35,944 nt of DNA. It comes from Candidatus Abyssobacteria bacterium SURF_5. Its GTDB lineage: Bacteria > Abyssobacteria > SURF-5. The DNA lies in assembly GCA_003598085.1 (NCBI GenBank), contig QZKU01000134.1, positions 1 to 35,944 on the forward strand. Direction: 5' to 3'. The notes under the pieces are model-generated. The model was not told the DNA's origin, searched no databases, and worked only from the letters and a program-made list of their open reading frames with translations. Below, one piece after another: positions 1-9,297 of the stretch. Numbering within the stretch: position 1 is the first letter of the stretch; every line of letters begins with the position of its first letter. The translations under genes and the position numbers were made by a program.

Positions 1-74
1 TTAGTGTTCGCAACTTGACTACCCATGAAAAGAAGTTCTTACTTAAAGAAGCTGCTCTTAAAATGATAACCGTC

Positions 75-91
75 GGACAGTCTCTCTGTCC
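75..91 (-). terminator. Possible weak hairpin downstream of the YfhO-like gene
   Basis: A 6-bp inverted repeat (GGACAG / CTGTCC, 5-nt loop) lies about 25 bases past the stop codon of the leftward gene ending at 115. On the minus strand it is followed by a mixed sequence and only later by a short T run, so it is a poor match to an intrinsic terminator. Nothing else recognisable is seen in bases 1-114. Confidence 0.25.
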
Positions 92-114
92 CCATATTTT
101 CCATATTTTCGCTC

Positions 115-2379
115 TTACTTGGAGGGGCGGGTACCTCTCAGGGAGATGAGGAAAAGAAGGAGCGCAGCAGTTATGCCGGTAAGTGACACCCACGCGCCGA
201 TTATCAGGCTTTTGGGGCGGAATACAAAGTCCACCACGTGATTTCCGTCATCGACGATGCATCCCATGAAATCGCCGTAAACCCGCAGAACAGGAAGGCG
301 CTTTCCGTCAACTTTCGCCTGCCATCCGCGATGATAACTCTCGGACAGCACGAGGAGCTGTTTGTTGTTTGACTGTGCGGCAATGCTGATTCTACCCGGC
401 CTGTCAGAAATAATAGTCGCGGAACCGGGCGATCCTTCCTGCAAGCCGATGTCGTGGTCGACCAGAGCCGTTGAGGCAATGTCGATCTTGTCGATATCCT
501 GCTGTATGTTCTCGCTTACGACCGCTTTTGTCACCAGCCTTACCCGCGGGAGAGGTTTGGGAAGAGTCATGCCGAAAGACCTCCCCCCGGAATATTTCGG
601 GGTTTTGCTCATGATCCATTGCGCGCCTGCTAGCCTCAATCGACTCTTGTCGAGAGGTTGGAGCTCTCGTTTCGGCGGTAAGCCGGCGTACCCGTCGGCG
701 AGATTCAGTCCCTTCATAATAAGGATGACATCGTCCGACTGAACCCGGTACTGCCCCGGGTTAGCGCCAGGAGTGGGAAATGATTTGAGGATATTATCAA
801 TAGGGCGAATCCCGTCGCTCCCGATTGTGGAATTCACGCCGTAGAACAGCAGATCAACAGCCGCCAGCAGGATCAATCCGAAGATCGCGATATCCTTTCC
901 GCGCGCCGCCAACAACACGAGCGCCGTGGCCGAAATCATGATCAGCGGTCCTGCAATAAGCATGTTTATTTTCGCGCTCATCCCGAGAACAAAATATTGA
1001 AGAAGGCTGGGAGAATCGACGGTTCTTCCGATGAGCGCGAGCAAGTAAGGCAAGATGGAAACCAGCGGCACTAACAAAAGCGGTGAGAGGGCCCGCCACG
1101 GTGTCCTTCCGCCATCCCGCACAAGCGCCGATACCGTGGCGAAGGCGATTGCGGCGCCAATCGACATAGTCAAATGAAACAGGAGAATATATCTGTTCGG
1201 CTCGCGGAAGAGTCCGACAATCGGCAGAAATGTCTGCAAACGGTAAACATATCCGTATTTCCCCATGGCCATTAGGATCGAGACGAGGTTGAGAAACAAA
1301 ACTCCGGCCGCCAGCTTTTTGAGAGGCCCCACTTGCGGCAGACGAAGGAGAAGGAAAACGACGAGAACCAGGGGCACCGCGCCGTTGTAGGCCTTCAAAC
1401 CGTACCCGATGTATTCGAAAACGGATTCATTGAAAAAATAAGGCGCCGCTATCTGAAGGAGATGAACGGGGCGAACCGACGGCCACATGAGAAAGTCCAG
1501 TGAGGGAATATCTCTGAATGAAGCCGCGACGCCCTCCCTATGCGCCAGCACCTGAATCGCTCCTATTGCCGCGCCCAATGCCTTCGCCGTCCCAAGCCTT
1601 ACATAAGCCGGAATATCGTTCCACGGCCGAATCAATAAGAGCGCATACAGTACCTCAGTTAGCGAAGAGTACCAGAATGCCTGCGGATTTCCCAGCAGCA
1701 GTTGGGAACCCGTCAGCAGCGCTAATCCGAACGCGAAAACGCTCCTCTTTCGGGTACTGGGGCTTCGCACCACCATGTCAATTGCCAGCAGCATCCATGG
1801 GATATGTGAGGCGACCGCGACAACGTTCATATGGACATAATGCAATACGGTAAACCCGGAGAAGGCGAAAACAAGAGCCCCGAGCATCGAGGCGTCGCGC
1901 GGCAGGTTCCAGCGGCGCAGGAAGAAAAACATTCCGGCCAGCATGAACGGATAACTGAGGAACAGCTCCAGATTGTACGCGATGTCGAGGGGCAGAAACC
2001 GGTAAAGAAGGAGATGAAGCGGGTGAAACATACCCACCTGTCCTTCACCATGCAGATAATATCCGCAATAGACGCTGGGGACCCACGTGAAGTTGTCGCC
2101 CGCTTTCAGACACTGCGCATAAAAATAGCGAAAAGGGAGGTGGTAGTTGTTGAGGTCATCGAACTCGTACACGGTTCCCCTGAACAAGGGAAGCGCAATC
2201 AAGACAAGAAGGAGACCTGCCGACGCCAACCCGAGGAGGAAAAGGCGGTTCTCGCCGGTATGAAAAAAACGCCTTGGCGGCAGTTGAAGACGCTGCTCTG
2301 CGATCATCTGAATTGACGAGCTTTGTTTCTTTTCATTAGAGACCGGCACGATAACAGCCCTTCCTGCCGGCGTCTTCAT
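115..2379 (-). CDS. YfhO-family multi-pass membrane protein (GT-C-like glycosyltransferase)
   Basis: A large polytopic inner-membrane protein of 754 aa, resembling the YfhO family of GT-C-type enzymes that use lipid-linked sugars. After a short cytoplasmic N terminus, the first membrane helix (about residues 45-68) is followed by an Asp-Asp pair at about 74-75 (FDDLNNYHLPF). This is the usual place of the catalytic acidic residues in the first external loop. A HGEGQ..FHP segment typical of the family follows, then about a dozen hydrophobic helices, a soluble beta-rich C-terminal region and a last helix near the C terminus. The start is taken at the ATG at 2379 because it overlaps the TGA of the upstream gene in an ATGA, indicating translational coupling; the frame stays open further upstream, but that would overlap the neighbour by about 150 bases. 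The acceptor and sugar are unknown. Confidence 0.8.
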   Translation of the reverse strand: MKTPAGRAVIVPVSNEKKQSSSIQMIAEQRLQLPPRRFFHTGENRLFLLGLASAGLLLVLIALPLFRGTVYEFDDLNNYHLPFRYFYAQCLKAGDNFTWVPSVYCGYYLHGEGQVGMFHPLHLLLYRFLPLDIAYNLELFLSYPFMLAGMFFFLRRWNLPRDASMLGALVFAFSGFTVLHYVHMNVVAVASHIPWMLLAIDMVVRSPSTRKRSVFAFGLALLTGSQLLLGNPQAFWYSSLTEVLYALLLIRPWNDIPAYVRLGTAKALGAAIGAIQVLAHREGVAASFRDIPSLDFLMWPSVRPVHLLQIAAPYFFNESVFEYIGYGLKAYNGAVPLVLVVFLLLRLPQVGPLKKLAAGVLFLNLVSILMAMGKYGYVYRLQTFLPIVGLFREPNRYILLFHLTMSIGAAIAFATVSALVRDGGRTPWRALSPLLLVPLVSILPYLLALIGRTVDSPSLLQYFVLGMSAKINMLIAGPLIMISATALVLLAARGKDIAIFGLILLAAVDLLFYGVNSTIGSDGIRPIDNILKSFPTPGANPGQYRVQSDDVILIMKGLNLADGYAGLPPKRELQPLDKSRLRLAGAQWIMSKTPKYSGGRSFGMTLPKPLPRVRLVTKAVVSENIQQDIDKIDIASTALVDHDIGLQEGSPGSATIISDRPGRISIAAQSNNKQLLVLSESYHRGWQAKVDGKRLPVLRVYGDFMGCIVDDGNHVVDFVFRPKSLIIGAWVSLTGITAALLLFLISLRGTRPSK

Positions 2380-3983
2380 CGGTTGGCATAACCGCTCCTC
2401 CCGGTCGAGTACACGCGCAGGGTTGGTCCGCGATTCTTGCCTCTGTCGGAAATCCATTCTTTCAGGAGTGGAAGATCGAAAACGTACTGGTACGTCTTGA
2501 AGCGCTGATCCTGATATCTTGCCCACTGCATCTCGCTGATGACGATAAGGTCGTAATCTTTTCGAATCTGTCTAATTGACAAATCAGATACAGTCCACAC
2601 ATAGCCCGCGTCAAGTTTGCCCGAATAGTAAAGTTGAGGGCAGTACGCCTCGTACAAAATGCGGCTGCTTGCGGGAACATTTTCAACAAGCCATTCATAG
2701 GCTTCTGTTCGGGTATCCGGCAGCTCTTGCTCCCGCAAGATTGCAAAGGCGGAATATAGTGCCATGGCCCCCGCCATCAGAACAGCAAGAGCAGAAAGAT
2801 ATGTTGATGAAGCCCTCCCCCGCTCGCCTCTTCTTGATGATATCCAATTAAGAATCGCCCCGAGCCCGACTACCACCAGACAATCCGCGATTGGAATCGC
2901 CATGAGAATATTGCGGCTGAAGTACACTCTGGCCATACTGACCATCCCGAGAAACAGGATAAGACAAAAACCCATCAGCGCAAGCGAATTGCGGAAGTTC
3001 TTCTGTTTGAACGACGCAGGCGACACCAAGGCAAATATGACCAGAACAGAATGTTGCTTGAACAGATCACTTGTCACCTTGAAAAAGGTAATCCCCTCAT
3101 CCGCTCCCGGATGACCTGACGAGTAATGGCGAAAATCGTAGATCATGCCGATATGAGGATCCAGAAATGTTTTCATATCGAGCAGAGCGTAAGGAGTGGT
3201 TGCGAAAAAGACGCAAATGGAAAGCAGAGCCCCAAGCGCAAGCAGCCGGAAACTCTTCGAAAACGGCGTTTTCACAATCCACAGCAGAATTGGAGCCGCA
3301 AAAAGAACGGCCGCTCCATTATATTTTACGCCCGCAGCCAGGCCGCCCAGTACCATTGCAGCCCAGAAATATCGCTCTTTCGGCTGTCCGCCTTCTTTGC
3401 TATCCGCAAATTTGACCATCATGAAGAGCGACGCAAGCGCGAAGAATGTCACCGGCATATCCACGGTAATGCTCGCGGCATTTTCAACAACCAGCTTGCT
3501 TCCAACAAAAGTGAAGCCCGCGACGCAGGCCAGCAGCGGCGTCGTAAGCCGCGATGTCAAGCGCAGCAGCAGAAACAGGGTTCCGAGAGAAAAGCAGACG
3601 GTGATGAAGCGTCCCCATTGATACAGAACGAACGCGTTTGGATCGATGCCGCGGACTCCCATGGCGAGGCCGTGCTCGAGCGGCAGGCCGATAAAGAGGT
3701 CCAGCAGTCTGTAGGCGGCTGCATTGATATAAAACAGAAGCGAAGGATAATGGAACCAGTGCGGATTCAGGTCGCCCGACAGGATCATGTGGACCGACCG
3801 AGCTACAACATCCGGCTCATCCGGATGATAAACGAAAGGGGCATCCACAAGCGCCAGTTTTCCCCATAGAAAAGCGGCAAATATACAGAGGGCGGCATGA
3901 ATTGCGAGCGCAACAGTATCTTGCCGCAGCGCCTTCTTCAGCAACATGATCTTTCCGGATTTTTGTACGGGAGGAACGATCAT
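2376..3983 (-). CDS. PMT-like (GT39/GT-C) membrane glycosyltransferase
   Basis: A 535-aa membrane protein resembling the dolichyl-phosphate-mannose-protein mannosyltransferase / ArnT superfamily (PMT_2). These enzymes move a sugar from a polyprenyl-phosphate donor to an acceptor on the outer face of the cytoplasmic membrane. The sequence shows a hydrophobic helix at about residues 24-46, then a YHPDEP motif (Asp55-Glu56) in the first external loop, which is the expected position of the catalytic acidic pair. A HWFHYPSL segment typical of GT-C enzymes follows, then some ten more helices and a soluble C-terminal tail. An internal Met at residue 13 is an alternative start. It is the first gene of a leftward two-gene unit and is coupled by ATGA to the YfhO-like gene. 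It probably works with the polyprenyl-phosphate sugar synthases encoded at 5713 and 16025; the substrate is inferred only. Confidence 0.8.
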   Translation of the reverse strand: MIVPPVQKSGKIMLLKKALRQDTVALAIHAALCIFAAFLWGKLALVDAPFVYHPDEPDVVARSVHMILSGDLNPHWFHYPSLLFYINAAAYRLLDLFIGLPLEHGLAMGVRGIDPNAFVLYQWGRFITVCFSLGTLFLLLRLTSRLTTPLLACVAGFTFVGSKLVVENAASITVDMPVTFFALASLFMMVKFADSKEGGQPKERYFWAAMVLGGLAAGVKYNGAAVLFAAPILLWIVKTPFSKSFRLLALGALLSICVFFATTPYALLDMKTFLDPHIGMIYDFRHYSSGHPGADEGITFFKVTSDLFKQHSVLVIFALVSPASFKQKNFRNSLALMGFCLILFLGMVSMARVYFSRNILMAIPIADCLVVVGLGAILNWISSRRGERGRASSTYLSALAVLMAGAMALYSAFAILREQELPDTRTEAYEWLVENVPASSRILYEAYCPQLYYSGKLDAGYVWTVSDLSIRQIRKDYDLIVISEMQWARYQDQRFKTYQYVFDLPLLKEWISDRGKNRGPTLRVYSTGRSGYANR

Positions 3984-4450
3984 GATACAGTTTGCCGGCC
4001 GGAGAAATAGCGGATTGTTCTAAAAAAGAAAGAGAAAGTAGGATTTAACCAAAAACACATCAATACCCGATTCCTGATAAACAGGATGAAACATGATCCG
4101 GTACGGGAGGTAGCAGATTATTTCTTGAATTTTCCTGCTGCTGGACTCAGATCAACATTAGCGTAAATATCCGCTAAAAGTCAAGCCATCATCGAGCACG
4201 CATAATTTCCTCCGCCTGTTGGAGTGAGCTTCCGCTGAGATCTCTCCAAGTCCTTGACATGAGCAACTTTGATATGATAATATTCAACCAAAACCTATTC
4301 TTGGAATGCTGATTTCTCGCATTCTTGATGTTGATTTCCAAGTCGTAAGGGAGCAGGTCTGCGACGGGTGACGGCGGTGGCTCGGGCTGCGGTGCAGCAT
4401 CACAACCCCCGCCGATTCTTTTTGATTCCTTTCCGGAAAAAGAAGGAACC
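3984..4450. other. 467-bp divergent intergenic region
   Basis: No convincing gene is seen here. The region separates the leftward PMT-like gene from the rightward dehydrogenase gene and should hold both promoters. The rightward one is clear (4254-4281). A leftward candidate is weaker: TTGACT (minus strand, 4179-4184), 16-bp spacer, GCTAAT (4157-4162). It sits across a small inverted repeat, TTAGCG / CGCTAA (4158-4163 and 4172-4177). The short open frames in this interval have no family resemblance I recognise. Confidence 0.5.
4254..4281 (+). promoter_or_regulatory. Sigma70-type promoter for the rightward glycan operon
   Basis: A perfect -35 TTGACA (4254-4259), 16-bp spacer and -10 GATAAT (4276-4281, 5 of 6 consensus) lie about 170 bp before the dehydrogenase start codon. 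The long leader has no obvious riboswitch. Confidence 0.55.
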
Positions 4451-5710
4451 ATGCCAAAGAAAATATGCGTGCTCGGTCTCGGCTACGTGGGACTGCCGAC
4501 GGCATGCATGTTTGCAGTGCAAGGCCACAAAGTCGTCGGTGTCGATGTGAAGCCCGGCCTGGTCGAGGCGATCGGCAAGGGAGAAGTCCATATCGAGGAA
4601 GCCGGCCTGAAGACAATGCTTCAGGCAGCCATCAACAGCCAAAACCTGGTGACGCGGCCCACCGTCGAACCGGCCGATGTTTTCATTATCTCTGTTCCGA
4701 CTCCGTTGACCTCCGACAAACGCGCCGATTTGACCTGCGTAGAAAAAGCGGGCCGCTCGATAGCGCCCGTCCTCGCTCCGCAAAATCTTGTGATCCTCGA
4801 ATCAACCGTTCCGCCGGGCACGACCGCCGGAATGCTCTGCACGATTCTTGCCGAGTCGAAGCTCAAGCCGGGCGTGGATTTCCATGTGGCCCACAGCCCG
4901 GAGCGCGTGCTGCCGGGCAACGTGTTCAGCGAACTCGTCACAAATGACCGGGTGGTCGGCGGCATAACGAAACCGTGCGCCGAAAAGGCGAGGGATCTTT
5001 ACAAAGCGTTTGTTGAAGGTGAGATCTTTCTGACCGACGCCACCACCGCCGAAATGGTCAAACTGACCGAGAACACGTTCCGCGACGTCAACATAGCCCT
5101 TGCCAATGAACTGGCCCAATTGGCCGCCGAGAACGGCGCCGATATCTTTGAAATCGTGTCGCTCGCGAACCGTCACTCGCGCGTGAAAGTCCACCAGCCG
5201 GGTCCCGGGGTGGGCGGCCACTGCATCCCTGTCGATCCCTGGTTCATCGTGGAAAGATCGAAAGACGCAGGCAACCTGATCCGGTACGCGCGCAAAATAA
5301 ACGATTCGGCTCCCGACCGCATCGCTGCCATCGTTGAGGATATTGTCGGCGGGAACAACGGCGCCAAGATAAGCATTTGGGGGGTCGCCTACAAGGGAAA
5401 CGTGGATGATACGCGCGAGACGCCGGCGTTACATATTATTGCCGATCTGCAAAGCAAAAATTACAGACTTGGCGTGTTCGATTTTCATGTCCGCAACTTC
5501 ACCTGCGAGCTCGACAGCCTTGAACAGTCGGTTACCGGCGCCGACGCGATTTTACTCCTCACCGACCACAAAGAGTTCAAATATCTCGATCCACACGTCA
5601 TTGGCAAGAAGATGCGCAAGCGCGTGGTCATTGATACCAGAAACTGCCTCGATTCAGCCAAATGGAAAGAGGCGGGATTCGACTTTTACCTCTTTCGAAA
5701 GAAGATGTAG
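4451..5710 (+). CDS. wecC: Nucleotide-sugar dehydrogenase, UDP-ManNAc dehydrogenase (WecC) type
   Basis: A 419-aa NAD-dependent UDP-sugar dehydrogenase that oxidises C6 of a UDP-hexose(amine) to a uronic acid in two steps in the cytoplasm. Visible features are an N-terminal Rossmann motif (GLGYVGLP, residues 9-16), SVPTP at 81-85, the SPERVLPG segment at 149-156 that is common in the UDP-N-acetylmannosamine dehydrogenase branch, the conserved Lys204 region (VKLTENTFRD) and the catalytic Cys258 in GPGVGGHCIPVDP. The C-terminal UDP-binding domain follows (WGVAYKGNVDDTRE). Length is normal for the family. AGAAGGA sits 3 bases before the ATG. It is the first gene of the rightward operon and overlaps or abuts the following GT2 gene (2-bp gap). 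WecC is the best call, but UDP-GlcNAc or UDP-glucose dehydrogenase specificity cannot be excluded. No epimerase partner (WecB) is in the window. Confidence 0.85.
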   Translation: MPKKICVLGLGYVGLPTACMFAVQGHKVVGVDVKPGLVEAIGKGEVHIEEAGLKTMLQAAINSQNLVTRPTVEPADVFIISVPTPLTSDKRADLTCVEKAGRSIAPVLAPQNLVILESTVPPGTTAGMLCTILAESKLKPGVDFHVAHSPERVLPGNVFSELVTNDRVVGGITKPCAEKARDLYKAFVEGEIFLTDATTAEMVKLTENTFRDVNIALANELAQLAAENGADIFEIVSLANRHSRVKVHQPGPGVGGHCIPVDPWFIVERSKDAGNLIRYARKINDSAPDRIAAIVEDIVGGNNGAKISIWGVAYKGNVDDTRETPALHIIADLQSKNYRLGVFDFHVRNFTCELDSLEQSVTGADAILLLTDHKEFKYLDPHVIGKKMRKRVVIDTRNCLDSAKWKEAGFDFYLFRKKM

Positions 5711-5712
5711 TA

Positions 5713-6738
5713 ATGCACGCAGATGTCAAATCTCAGTCCCCGGCGGAAAAAGCCGTGAACGAACGCGCATCGGACGGCGGCATCTATTGCAGTGTTGTCT
5801 CCCCCATGTTCAATGAGGAATCGAATATTGCGGCAACCGTCGATACGATAGATACGGTTATGGCCGGAGTTGGAATCGCGTGGGAGCTTATTCTGGTAAA
5901 CGACGGCTCGACTGACAAGACTCAACAGATTGCCGAACAGATCGCGCGAGAGCGCTCGCATGTTAAGCTGCTGTCGTACCGGCCCAATCGCGGCCGGGGA
6001 AAAGCGCTGAGGACCGGCTTTGCCGCGGCGCGCGGACGATATATCATCACCATCGAATCGGACCTGAGCTGGGACGCCTCGCTCATGCCCCAAATGCTAA
6101 GGGTGCTCGAGGAAGGCGCCGCTGATATGGTGCTGGCTTCCTCCTACGCGGAAGGCGGTCGGGCCGTGGGCGTTGCCCCTATTCGCCTGATGATCAGCCG
6201 CATGGGAAACTTCATTCTCAGCTTCGTGATCCCCGGCGGTTTCAAGATGGTGACGCAGATGTTCAGGGCATATCGGCGGGAGGTTATCGATTCGTTGGAA
6301 CTCGAGTCAGACGGCAAACAGATCCACCTCGAGATCCTTTCAAAGGCGCTGGCGCTCGGATATCGGGTGAAGGAAATTCCTGCAGTACTGAGATCGCGAG
6401 GAAGCGGGAAATCAAAGTTCAAATTCGGCAAAACCGCCGCCTCGCATCTCGCTTTTTCATATTTCGAAAAACCGCTTTTTCTGCTGGGGCTGATCGGATT
6501 GGTGTTTTTGGCGGGCGCCCTTGTTATCGGGCTGTATCTGCTGGCCGAGTTTTCGCGAGGGTCTTTGAATCCCGATCGCCCCCTCATGACGCTGCTGATC
6601 ATCCTGATCATTGGAGGATTGCAGTTTGTATCGCTTGGTCTCATCGGCACCCAGATCGCTCAACTCCGAAAGGAGATCTATCGGGTCCAGATGGAGAACC
6701 GGAGGCTGGAGCGAAAGATTACGGACGGAACGCTCTGA
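5713..6738 (+). CDS. GT2 polyprenyl-phosphate hexose synthase-like glycosyltransferase
   Basis: A 341-aa family 2 glycosyltransferase of the dolichyl-phosphate mannose synthase-like type, expected to load a sugar from a nucleotide donor onto a polyprenyl phosphate. The GT-A domain shows CSVVSPMFNEE (about 26-36), NDGSTDKT (63-70), the NRGRGKALRTG loop (92-102) and an acidic motif ESDLSWD (115-121) in the DXD position. Two C-terminal membrane helices (about 255-285 and 295-320) are followed by a short charged tail with coiled-coil character, typical of membrane-anchored GtrB/ArnC-like proteins. The start is set at the ATG at 5713, two bases after the dehydrogenase stop; the frame is open upstream, but that would overlap the dehydrogenase by 49 bases. 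Its product is a plausible donor for the GT-C proteins of the locus. Confidence 0.82.
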   Translation: MHADVKSQSPAEKAVNERASDGGIYCSVVSPMFNEESNIAATVDTIDTVMAGVGIAWELILVNDGSTDKTQQIAEQIARERSHVKLLSYRPNRGRGKALRTGFAAARGRYIITIESDLSWDASLMPQMLRVLEEGAADMVLASSYAEGGRAVGVAPIRLMISRMGNFILSFVIPGGFKMVTQMFRAYRREVIDSLELESDGKQIHLEILSKALALGYRVKEIPAVLRSRGSGKSKFKFGKTAASHLAFSYFEKPLFLLGLIGLVFLAGALVIGLYLLAEFSRGSLNPDRPLMTLLIILIIGGLQFVSLGLIGTQIAQLRKEIYRVQMENRRLERKITDGTL

Positions 6739-6739
6739 C

Positions 6740-7921
6740 GTGGAAGAATCCAGGCGCCAAAGCCGCTCAGTTTGCCTCATCACCAACACGTATCCCGATT
6801 TCCCGGAATCCAGCCGCGCCGTATTCATGCGCGACCTCGCACGACTGCTCTCTCAGAGAAACTGGACGGTCGCCGTCGTTGCCCCGAAAGTGTACGCCGA
6901 GAGCCGCCGCCACGAGCGAGAAGAGGCGGTCGAAGTTTTTCGATTCTCCTCATTCCTCGGTGGAAAATTGCTGGTCGAATATGACAGGATGCCGGTCTTC
7001 CGCCTGACAGGATACATGGTCTCCGGCATCATCAAAGCGGCGCGTCAATCGCAAAAGTGCGACCTGATCCATGCTCATTGGGTTATGCCGGCAGGCTTGA
7101 TTGCGCTCATCGCCGGAAGACTCACCCGGAAACCCGTCGTGGTAACCGCGCACGGCTCGGATATCCTTGTCATGCCAAAGAGGAGCTTTCTTCTCAGAAG
7201 GATAGCGCGGCATGTTTTGGAGCGTGCGGACGCAGTCACGTCGGTCGCCGAGCACGTGACCGCCGAAATCCGGAACCTCGATGTCCGGCGCGATGACATC
7301 CTTGCGTTCCCGATGAGCGTGCCGACTGAATCTTTCACACCGAACGGCGAAGGCGCGGAGGCGTGCGCGACCGAAACGCTCATATTCAGCAACCGAAGCC
7401 TGTATCCCATTTATGACCTCGAACTGCTGGTACGGGCGACCCCTCTCATCCTGCAGAGAGTGCCGGAAGCAAGCATCTGCATAGCCGGCAAAGGCCCGCA
7501 GCGGGAAGCGCTTTCCCAGCTCGCCGAGAAACTGGGCGTCTCCGGGAAGTTGACGTTTCTTGGCGAGATCCCTCACGAGCAGATGCCGAAGTATCTGCGG
7601 AAAACGGCGGCGTACGTTTCGACCGCGCTCTCCGATGGCGCTTCCGTATCGCTCTTGGAGGCAATGGCATGTGGCGCCGTGCCTGTTGTCGCGGATATTC
7701 CCGCCAACCGGGAATGGATACATGATGGGAGAAACGGTTTTCTTTTCGCTCCCGGAAATGCAGAAGCGCTGGCGGATAAGCTGGAACTGTGCCTGACGCA
7801 GCCCGATCTGAGGAAAACGGCACGCGAAATCAATACTCGGATTGTTCAACAGAGGGCCCAATGGAATTTGAACGTCGACAAGCTGCTGAATCTGTACGAG
7901 AGAATTTTGGCTCGGCAATGA
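6740..7921 (+). CDS. GT4-family glycosyltransferase (GTG start)
   Basis: A 393-aa GT-B-fold retaining glycosyltransferase of family 4, cytoplasmic or membrane-peripheral, that transfers a hexose from a nucleotide sugar to a growing glycan. The N-terminal half has a VCLITNTYPDFPESSRAVF segment (11-29) and an AHGSD motif (137-141). The C-terminal donor-binding half has FSNRSLYPIYDLELL, the GKGPQREAL loop and the E-x7-E-like DGASVSLLEAMACGAVPVV motif near residue 300. The start is chosen as GTG at 6740, one base after the previous stop and preceded by a purine-rich GGACGGA. An ATG 129 bases further upstream would overlap the GT2 gene almost completely out of frame and is unlikely. The gene overlaps the next gene by ATGA at 7918. 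Confidence 0.82.
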   Translation: MEESRRQSRSVCLITNTYPDFPESSRAVFMRDLARLLSQRNWTVAVVAPKVYAESRRHEREEAVEVFRFSSFLGGKLLVEYDRMPVFRLTGYMVSGIIKAARQSQKCDLIHAHWVMPAGLIALIAGRLTRKPVVVTAHGSDILVMPKRSFLLRRIARHVLERADAVTSVAEHVTAEIRNLDVRRDDILAFPMSVPTESFTPNGEGAEACATETLIFSNRSLYPIYDLELLVRATPLILQRVPEASICIAGKGPQREALSQLAEKLGVSGKLTFLGEIPHEQMPKYLRKTAAYVSTALSDGASVSLLEAMACGAVPVVADIPANREWIHDGRNGFLFAPGNAEALADKLELCLTQPDLRKTAREINTRIVQQRAQWNLNVDKLLNLYERILARQ

Positions 7922-9144
7922 GCGCGGTTCAAGGAGAACGATTGAACGTACTGTTCCTCGCGCTCACGGTGGACATGGGGGTTTACCAGGGAGACAGCAC
8001 ACACGTTGGCGAATTGACAGCTAACTTGCGGCGCATGGGATATCGTGTGCGCCTGGTTGCAAGGCGCAGCGGAAACCACAAGGGTTGGAAGGACCCGCTG
8101 TTCCACTGCGTGAGCAGATCACCCAAGCCTCCAGGCGATTTCATGAGGCTGCTCCAGTTGCTGCTCTCGATGATGCGCGGCGCATATTTTATCCTCCGGT
8201 ATCTTGGGAAGTCAGATCTTTTGTATACACGGGATCGCTTCTCGATGCTGCTGGCGTTCCTGCCTTCGAGATTCCTGCGCAAGCCGATCGTATATGAGGT
8301 GAATGGTCTTACAAGCGAACAGCGGAAGATGCATGGCGACTATTTTCTCAATTGGATGTATGTGAAGCTGTTGGAGACACTGGACAAACTGGCATTCATC
8401 AATGCGCACTCGGTCATCTGCGTGACCGATTCGATCAGAAACTTCTATTGCAAGCGCTACCCTCAGCTCGCGGATAAGTTCATCACGGTCAATAACGGCG
8501 TCAACAGGAAGCTGTTTCACCCGTTTCTTGATTACAAAGAGGTATTTGACCTGAGGGCGCGCCTGGGATTCGATGAGAGCGACGATATCATTGCCTATGT
8601 CGGGAACCTGTCGCTCTGGCAGGGAGTCGAGTATCTGGTGAGATGCGCGCCGGCTGTCGTGGAGAAAAACCCTGCGGTGAGGTTCATGATCATCGGCAGG
8701 GGCCCCACCTATGATACGTGTCTGAAACTCGCGGAAGAACTGAAGGTTGCTGATAAATTCAAGTTTGTAGGACAAGTTCCGTACCCGTCGCTGGCGCACT
8801 ACATCAATGTAGCCGATGTCTGCGTGGCGCCGTACACCCGCGACATTCCGAATTGCCCGATAAAGATTTACGAATATCTCGCGTGCGGGAAACCGGTTGT
8901 CTGCTCGGATATTCCCGGAATCGATAATCTCCGCAAAGACGGCCTGCTGACATTGGTTGAACCGTCCAATCCACAGGCGCTCGCATCGGCGCTGCTGAGC
9001 GTGCTTGCAGACATGGATGGCCGCCTCGCTCAGCGCGAAAACGCTCCCGCAAAGGTCGCAGACTACACATGGGAGAACTCGGCCAAGCGGGTCGCCGAAA
9101 TCTGCGATCAAACGACGGGAGTAAACAAACCGCATGCGGACTGA
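7918..9144 (+). CDS. GT4-family glycosyltransferase
   Basis: A second family 4 glycosyltransferase, 408 aa from the ATG that overlaps the previous TGA. The acceptor domain starts with LNVLFLALTVDMGVYQGDSTHV, a glycine-rich nucleotide/acceptor loop. The donor domain shows VNNGVNRKLFHP, YVGNLSLWQGVEYLV, IGRGPTYDTC and the family motif CPIKIYEYLACGKPVVCSDI near residue 320-340, which carries the conserved Glu of the UDP-sugar site. A TTG at 7942 with a strong AAGGAG five bases upstream is a real alternative start and would remove eight residues. The best overall resemblance is to WcaL/RfaB-like enzymes in exopolysaccharide or O-antigen clusters; the sugar is unknown. Confidence 0.82.
   Translation: MSAVQGERLNVLFLALTVDMGVYQGDSTHVGELTANLRRMGYRVRLVARRSGNHKGWKDPLFHCVSRSPKPPGDFMRLLQLLLSMMRGAYFILRYLGKSDLLYTRDRFSMLLAFLPSRFLRKPIVYEVNGLTSEQRKMHGDYFLNWMYVKLLETLDKLAFINAHSVICVTDSIRNFYCKRYPQLADKFITVNNGVNRKLFHPFLDYKEVFDLRARLGFDESDDIIAYVGNLSLWQGVEYLVRCAPAVVEKNPAVRFMIIGRGPTYDTCLKLAEELKVADKFKFVGQVPYPSLAHYINVADVCVAPYTRDIPNCPIKIYEYLACGKPVVCSDIPGIDNLRKDGLLTLVEPSNPQALASALLSVLADMDGRLAQRENAPAKVADYTWENSAKRVAEICDQTTGVNKPHAD
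7931..7936 (+). promoter_or_regulatory. Strong internal ribosome binding site (AAGGAG) before a TTG codon
   Basis: AAGGAG lies five bases before an in-frame TTG at 7942, eight codons inside the second GT4 gene. The ATGA overlap start at 7918 has no comparable site. The true N terminus could therefore be at 7942; either is compatible with the protein fold. Confidence 0.4.
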
Positions 9145-9297
9145 GAAGCAATCTTTGAGTCGCACGAAGGGCACGCTGAACACGACGGTAGACCGTAAAG
9201 GAAAAGCCGTTATCAAAGAGCATTTTTTCACCCGGGACTGCGGCCCACCATCTCATGCAGGGCCACCCACAAAGGCGCCGGCGCTGAAACCTGACTC

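Noticed and set aside
6950-7918. Long leftward open frame (322 codons) opposite the first GT4 gene
   Set aside because: Antisense shadow of a gene with clear GT4 motifs; no protein-like motifs of its own.
8212-9231. Long leftward open frame (339 codons) opposite the second GT4 gene
   Set aside because: It lies wholly over a clear GT4 gene with family motifs, its own translation is Arg/Cys/His-rich with no recognisable motif, and it is a typical antisense shadow.
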